Below, piece after piece: positions 59,738-64,000 of a DNA stretch of 64,000 nucleotides. The DNA is taken from contig JAKSDI010000021.1 of the NCBI GenBank assembly GCA_022360175.1, positions 1 through 64,000 of the forward strand. Direction: 5' to 3'. Below the pieces are notes generated by a model. The model searched no databases, was not told where the DNA came from, and was given only the letters and a program-made list of their open reading frames with translations. Origin of the DNA: Chitinophagales bacterium (GTDB lineage: Bacteria; Bacteroidota; Bacteroidia; Chitinophagales; Saprospiraceae). The translations under genes were made by a program, and so were the position numbers. The number at the start of each line of letters is the position of its first letter. Position 1 is the stretch's first letter.

Positions 59738-60781
59738 TTGAAGGTAGATTATATTATCGTCGGACAAGGTGTAGCAGGGACACTGTTGGCTTATTTCCTG
59801 AAACAGCAGGATCAAACTGTAATGGTATTTGATCCTGTATATGAGCGGTCAGCTTCTCAGGTAGCTGCGGGTATTATCAACCCTATAACTGGTCGCCGTT
59901 ATGTGAAATCATGGCGGGTAGATGAGTTAATCCCATTTGCGAAAAGCACCTACAGAAAGCTGGAAAGAGAATTGGGGGTTTCAATTTATCACGAACAGCA
60001 TATCATACGTACTCTTTTTAATCAGCGAGAAGAAAATGATTGGCTAAGCAGAACTGGTGACCCTGGTTATGAGACATACATGCTGGAACAAGCAGAACTA
60101 GGACCTTATGCAGAATATACAGAGCGAGCTTTTAGTTATGGGGAAGTGTGTCATAGTGCCCAGGTTGATATTGGTGTTTTAGCGAATACTTATAGAGAAA
60201 TTTTAAAAGCTGAAGGCGCTTTCCGCAAAAGTTCTTTTGATTATGAGCTGTTACAGATTACACCAGAAGGAGTAACCTATCAGGATGTTTCAGCGTCAAC
60301 CATTATATTTTGTGAAGGGGCAAAAACTGTTGACAACCCATTTTTTAATTATTTGCCATTTGCTGGAGCAAAAGGGGATGTTCTTTTGATACGAATACCT
60401 GATCAAAGATTTGAAAAGATAATTAAGCACAGAGTTTTTTTAGTCCCTTTAATGAATGATTTATACTGGGTTGGAGCAACTTATGACAGGAAATATGAAG
60501 ATGATTGTCCCACCAATACAGGAAGGGCTTTTCTGGAAGAACGGCTTGCCGATTTTTTAAAGTTGCCTTTTGAAGTTGTGACGCATAAAGCAGCTATCCG
60601 TCCTACAGTAAAAGACCGACGGCCATTTTTGGGCAGACATCCAGAACACAATTCCCTGGCTATATTTAATGGTTTAGGGACCAAAGGAGCATCCTTGGCA
60701 CCGTTTTGGGCCCATCATATGGCGGAATTCTTGCTAAAAAAGCGTAAATTGGATAAGGCAGTGGATATTAAAAGATGCTAA
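59738..60781 (+). CDS. FAD-dependent oxidoreductase (DAO-like)
   Basis: The 347-residue protein has an N-terminal Rossmann motif right at its start (YIIVGQGVAGTLLAYFLKQQ, GxGxxG at about 9-14). It then has ASQVAAGIINPITGRRYVKS, a segment common to D-amino-acid-oxidase-like enzymes. Near the C-terminus RPTVKDRRPFLGRHPEHNSL and IFNGLGTKGASLAPFWAHHM complete the FAD-binding site. The start is TTG at 59738, six bases after the preceding stop; the glycine motif leaves little room for another start. The substrate is not known; DAO relatives oxidise amines or glycine-like compounds. Confidence 0.9.
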   Translation: MKVDYIIVGQGVAGTLLAYFLKQQDQTVMVFDPVYERSASQVAAGIINPITGRRYVKSWRVDELIPFAKSTYRKLERELGVSIYHEQHIIRTLFNQREENDWLSRTGDPGYETYMLEQAELGPYAEYTERAFSYGEVCHSAQVDIGVLANTYREILKAEGAFRKSSFDYELLQITPEGVTYQDVSASTIIFCEGAKTVDNPFFNYLPFAGAKGDVLLIRIPDQRFEKIIKHRVFLVPLMNDLYWVGATYDRKYEDDCPTNTGRAFLEERLADFLKLPFEVVTHKAAIRPTVKDRRPFLGRHPEHNSLAIFNGLGTKGASLAPFWAHHMAEFLLKKRKLDKAVDIKRC

Positions 60782-60840
60782 AATTTTTACCATTTTATGT
60801 AATTCATCTTTCCTCTGCATCGTATAAGTAAAGTAATCAA

Positions 60841-63800
60841 ATGAATGCAATCAAGTCATATATGAATCAACGTACTTTCACTTACCTGTTGGTACTGGCC
60901 ATAATAGCGGCTGTACCACTTATGTCTTTTCAGAAACAAGCAAATAACATGTCTCAAAATGACCCCTATCAAAAAGAATGGAAAGAAATTGACTCCCTGG
61001 AAAACCAGGGGCTTCCTCGTTCTGCTTTGGAAAAAGTAGAAGTGCTTTATGGGAAGTCCAAGAAAGAAAAACAGCACGCCCAGTTTATTAAGACAATTAT
61101 GTACAAGAGCAGATTAGATGTTCAACTTACAGAGGATGGAATGGCTGGCAGTATACGCATGATGCAAGAAGAATTGGATCAATCGGCTTATCCTGTTACT
61201 CCGGTCTTACATTCTTTAATTGCCGATTTGTATCATCAGTATACAGAAAATAATTACTGGCGCTTAAGGGATCGTACAAATACGGTTGGCTTTGAACCTG
61301 ATAAATTAGAGAGTTATAGCCTGGCACAATTACAGGAAAAAAGTAGCAAACATTATATTGCTGCTATTCAGGATCAACGGACAGCCTCTATCCCTATTGA
61401 AGATTTTGCAGCCATCACCTATGAAGGAGGTAAAAATACAGATGAGTTGAGGCCTACTTTATATGATTTCCTTGCTCATCGTGCCATCAAGCATTTTTCT
61501 AATGACCGCTCTCATATTAGCCAACCTGCTAGCGCTTTTGTGATTAATCAGGTAGAAGCTTTTGCGGCAGCTGAAATATTTGCCGGTTTTAATTTTGAAA
61601 CAACAGATAGTAACTCCTATCAATATAAAACACTATTGCTATTCCAGCAATTGTTAGAATTAAGGTTGGAAAAAGGACAGAAGGCTGCTTTACTGCATGC
61701 TGATTTGAGCCGTTTGAAATTTATAAAAGATAAGAGTATACTCAGCAATAAGGATAGCCTTTATCTGGAATCCCTGAAAGCCTTGGAAAAGGATTATAAA
61801 GGGACTGCTTCTGAAGCAGAAATCTGGTATTATCAGGCAAAACAATTGAAAGAACAAGGAGACACTTATGTGCCCGGGAATGATACTTATAAGTGGAAGT
61901 TAAAAGAAGCATTGGAGTTATGTCAGAAAGCTACTGAAAAACACCCTGATAGTTATGGCGCCGGCCTGGCAAAACTTCTGGGAAAATCATTGAGCAAACG
62001 ATCGGTAAGCGTGCAGGTGGAAACTGTTAATTTACCAAATGTTCCTGTGCTCTCCTCTGCCACCTACAGGAATGTATCGAACTTGTACCTGCGATTGGTG
62101 AAACTAAATGAGGATCAATTGTTGAAACTGGAAAACCGCCGTAGTGAAGATGTTCATGCTGAACTGATTCAACTGCCAGCATTTCGAGAGTGGAAGGAAG
62201 CCCTACCAAATGATGGTGATTTGCAGGAACACAGAGTGGAGCTATCAATAGACCCACTACCATTGGGAGTGTATGCTTTGTTAGTAGCAGACAATGAAGG
62301 CTTCGCACTGAATAGTGAGGCTTCCGGTTATCTGTTTACCCATGTATCCAGAATCGCTTATTTGAATCGTCGCATGCCAAATGGAGGGCTGGAATTTGTA
62401 GTGGTAGATCGGGAAACAGGAGCGCCATTGGTAGATGTGGAAGCTACTTATTATGAGCAAAAGTATAATCGTCGGCGTAGAGAAACTGAACGTGTGAAAA
62501 TAGGAAACGGCCAAACGGATAAAGAAGGTTTCTTGCGCCCTGATTTCAAAAGCAGAAACTATTTCCAGGTACGACTTGCAAAGGGAGATGATGTCCTATT
62601 CTTTAATGATGGTTATTCGACTTATCGAAGTACTGATAATAGGCGCCAACAAGTGATTACTCATTTCTTTCTGGATAGAGCGATATACCGGCCCGGGCAA
62701 AGTGTATACTACAAAGTAATTGCATTGACAAAGGATAAAAGCCGCATGCCGGAAATAATGCCCAATCATGATTTGACCATTACTTTATATGATGTAAATG
62801 GACAGGAGATTTCCAGTCAACAATTAAAAACCAATGAATACGGTGCCGCTAATGGCGTATTTACTGCTCCCAAAGGTGGTTTACTAGGGCAGATGAGATT
62901 GCAGTCTTCAGCAGGCAATAGCCGACAGTATTTTTCAGTAGAAGAATATAAACGTCCTAAGTTTGAAGTAGTAATGGATCCCCTGGAAGGAAGCCCTGCT
63001 CTTGAAGAAGAAGTGACCGTAAGTGGAAAAGCCATGAATTTTGCGGGCTCCAGTGTAGATGGTGCCACTGTCAATTACCGAGTAGTTCGTGAAGTTAATT
63101 ATCCATGGTGGCCGTGGTGGCGCCGTCCGGGGCCTTATAGAGGACAAAGCCAGGAGATCGCAGCCGGTACTACCGATACAGACGAGAATGGAGCATTTTC
63201 TATTGATTTTATGGCAAAGCCTGATCCTGCTGTCAGTAAAGAGAATAAACCGGAATTTGTATACTCTGTATATGTTGATGTAGTAGATATAACAGGTGAA
63301 ACACATTCTGCTACCAAACAGCTACGCCTTGCTTACCTGGGATTGAAAACAGATGTTGTCCTGCCGGATGTTTTTGATCGCAATGATGGTTTGTTAGAAA
63401 TAGATTTGGTAGCACAAAATTTAGATGGAGAAAAACAGGCAGTTAAAGGAATATTAAGTATTCATCGCCTGAATCCACCACAGCGTTTATTTGTAGATCG
63501 TTATTGGCAACAGCCTGATCAACATATAATAGATGCGAATACGTTCCGCAGTAAATTTGCGCACTATGCTTATGAGGAAGAGGATAAGCCTTCTAGCTGG
63601 GAAAAAACAAAAGAAGTCTATAAGGAATCCTTTGATACCGGAAAAGCAGATAGTGTTGTAATTAATGCTTCTGGCTTGACAGTAGGGCATTATGAAATAA
63701 AAATGCTTGTAGAAGATGATAAGGGGAATGAAATAGAATCAATTAAGTACTTGAAGGTTTATGATCAGAAAGAGGAACAATTGCCAACAGGTATTGTCGC

Positions 63801-64000
63801 CTGGCATAAACCAGCTCAAAATTCTTATCAGCCAGGAGATGAAGTGGATATAGTCATTGCAACGGCTGATGCCAATTTTAATGTATTGTATGAATTAGAG
63901 CGTCAGGGAACTTTAATGGAACAGACATGGATGGATGATGGATCTTGGAAAACGGCTTCTCATAATGTATTGGAGGCGGATAAAGGCAATATCTATGCAC
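60841..64000 (+). CDS. Alpha-2-macroglobulin-like protein, N-terminal part (cut by window end)
   Basis: An open frame runs from ATG 60841 (MNAIKSYMNQRTFTYLLVLA) to the last base without a stop, giving 1053 residues so far. An N-terminal signal or anchor helix (TYLLVLAIIAAVPLMSF, about 14-31) is followed by a helical region to about 400. Macroglobulin domains follow, with the MG2-type signature FLDRAIYRPGQSVYYKVIAL at about 609-628 and YFSVEEYKRPKFEVVMD near 697-713. The W-rich WWPWWRRPGPYRG lies near 759. The thioester or bait region, if any, lies beyond the window. Bacterial members are thought to trap proteases in the periplasm. It follows the FAD oxidoreductase by 59 bases. Confidence 0.92.
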   Translation, partial: MNAIKSYMNQRTFTYLLVLAIIAAVPLMSFQKQANNMSQNDPYQKEWKEIDSLENQGLPRSALEKVEVLYGKSKKEKQHAQFIKTIMYKSRLDVQLTEDGMAGSIRMMQEELDQSAYPVTPVLHSLIADLYHQYTENNYWRLRDRTNTVGFEPDKLESYSLAQLQEKSSKHYIAAIQDQRTASIPIEDFAAITYEGGKNTDELRPTLYDFLAHRAIKHFSNDRSHISQPASAFVINQVEAFAAAEIFAGFNFETTDSNSYQYKTLLLFQQLLELRLEKGQKAALLHADLSRLKFIKDKSILSNKDSLYLESLKALEKDYKGTASEAEIWYYQAKQLKEQGDTYVPGNDTYKWKLKEALELCQKATEKHPDSYGAGLAKLLGKSLSKRSVSVQVETVNLPNVPVLSSATYRNVSNLYLRLVKLNEDQLLKLENRRSEDVHAELIQLPAFREWKEALPNDGDLQEHRVELSIDPLPLGVYALLVADNEGFALNSEASGYLFTHVSRIAYLNRRMPNGGLEFVVVDRETGAPLVDVEATYYEQKYNRRRRETERVKIGNGQTDKEGFLRPDFKSRNYFQVRLAKGDDVLFFNDGYSTYRSTDNRRQQVITHFFLDRAIYRPGQSVYYKVIALTKDKSRMPEIMPNHDLTITLYDVNGQEISSQQLKTNEYGAANGVFTAPKGGLLGQMRLQSSAGNSRQYFSVEEYKRPKFEVVMDPLEGSPALEEEVTVSGKAMNFAGSSVDGATVNYRVVREVNYPWWPWWRRPGPYRGQSQEIAAGTTDTDENGAFSIDFMAKPDPAVSKENKPEFVYSVYVDVVDITGETHSATKQLRLAYLGLKTDVVLPDVFDRNDGLLEIDLVAQNLDGEKQAVKGILSIHRLNPPQRLFVDRYWQQPDQHIIDANTFRSKFAHYAYEEEDKPSSWEKTKEVYKESFDTGKADSVVINASGLTVGHYEIKMLVEDDKGNEIESIKYLKVYDQKEEQLPTGIVAWHKPAQNSYQPGDEVDIVIATADANFNVLYELERQGTLMEQTWMDDGSWKTASHNVLEADKGNIYA

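Noticed and set aside
62027..63690. Minus-strand genes within the last 2 kb
   Set aside because: All are shadows of the continuous plus-strand alpha-2-macroglobulin-like frame from 60841, which matches the MG2 signature.
1..64000. tRNA, rRNA, phage or complete insertion sequence
   Set aside because: No cloverleaf-like gene, rRNA segment, integrase, transposase or phage structural gene was seen on either strand by reading; a tRNAscan-SE and ISfinder search would settle it.

Overview
The window looks like an ordinary chromosomal segment of a free-living member of the Bacteroidota (AT-rich). Supporting signs are four SusC-like TonB-dependent receptors with N-terminal carboxypeptidase-regulatory domains, proteins with type IX secretion (T9SS) C-terminal tails, LytS/LytTR two-component pairs, a DUF5689 lipoprotein, and several upstream matches to the Bacteroidota -7 promoter element TAnnTTTG. 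The class cannot be fixed from the sequence alone; the gene set would suit Saprospiria or Cytophagales. No rRNA, tRNA, phage or intact insertion sequence was seen.

Layout. 1-8.9 kb: an AraC regulator divergent from a TonB receptor, a GH63-type glycosyl-glycerate hydrolase, an acetyltransferase, a sodium/solute symporter and a glycerate kinase; together these read as an uptake and breakdown pathway for mannosyl- or glucosylglycerate. 8.9-15 kb: a PARG-like protein, a second receptor, a TPR protein and a LytS/LytTR pair preceded by a C-rich tandem repeat. 15-21.6 kb: acyl-CoA dehydrogenase, alkaline phosphatase, a kinase-fold exported protein, and a second LytS/LytTR pair followed by a fructosamine-kinase-like gene. 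21.8-28.3 kb: housekeeping genes (PTPS/QueD, folE, fabD, yqgE, an M23 peptidase, purM, nth). 28.7-31.8 kb: an unusually AT-rich three-gene cassette of unrecognised envelope proteins. 31.9-36.3 kb: a receptor plus a T9SS-exported esterase-like protein that lacks the nucleophile serine. 36.5-42 kb: a minus-strand run with a ZIP transporter, two PAP2 phosphatases, a methyltransferase, a Pif1-like helicase and an exported endonuclease/exonuclease/phosphatase. 42.4-48.2 kb: a receptor with a DUF5689 lipoprotein, then trmN6. 48.2-48.6 kb: a MITE-like structured element and a run of stem-loops. 48.6-60.8 kb: a small DNA-binding protein, a Vps10/BNR-repeat protein, a PDZ protein, an M20 dipeptidase, a membrane adenylate cyclase and small envelope genes. 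60.8 kb to the end: the N-terminal part of an alpha-2-macroglobulin-like protein cut by the window edge.

The most unusual item is the 28739-31755 cassette: a three-TM protein with a glutamate inside a membrane helix, a single-TM coiled-coil protein with a beta-rich C-terminus, and an exported beta-propeller fused to an OmpA-like domain. The genes overlap by exactly 20 bases at both junctions, sit behind a good TTTG-N18-TATGTTTG promoter and end in a long hairpin. In architecture this resembles, without obvious sequence kinship, an envelope-spanning set such as PorL-PorM-PorE. Its function is unknown.
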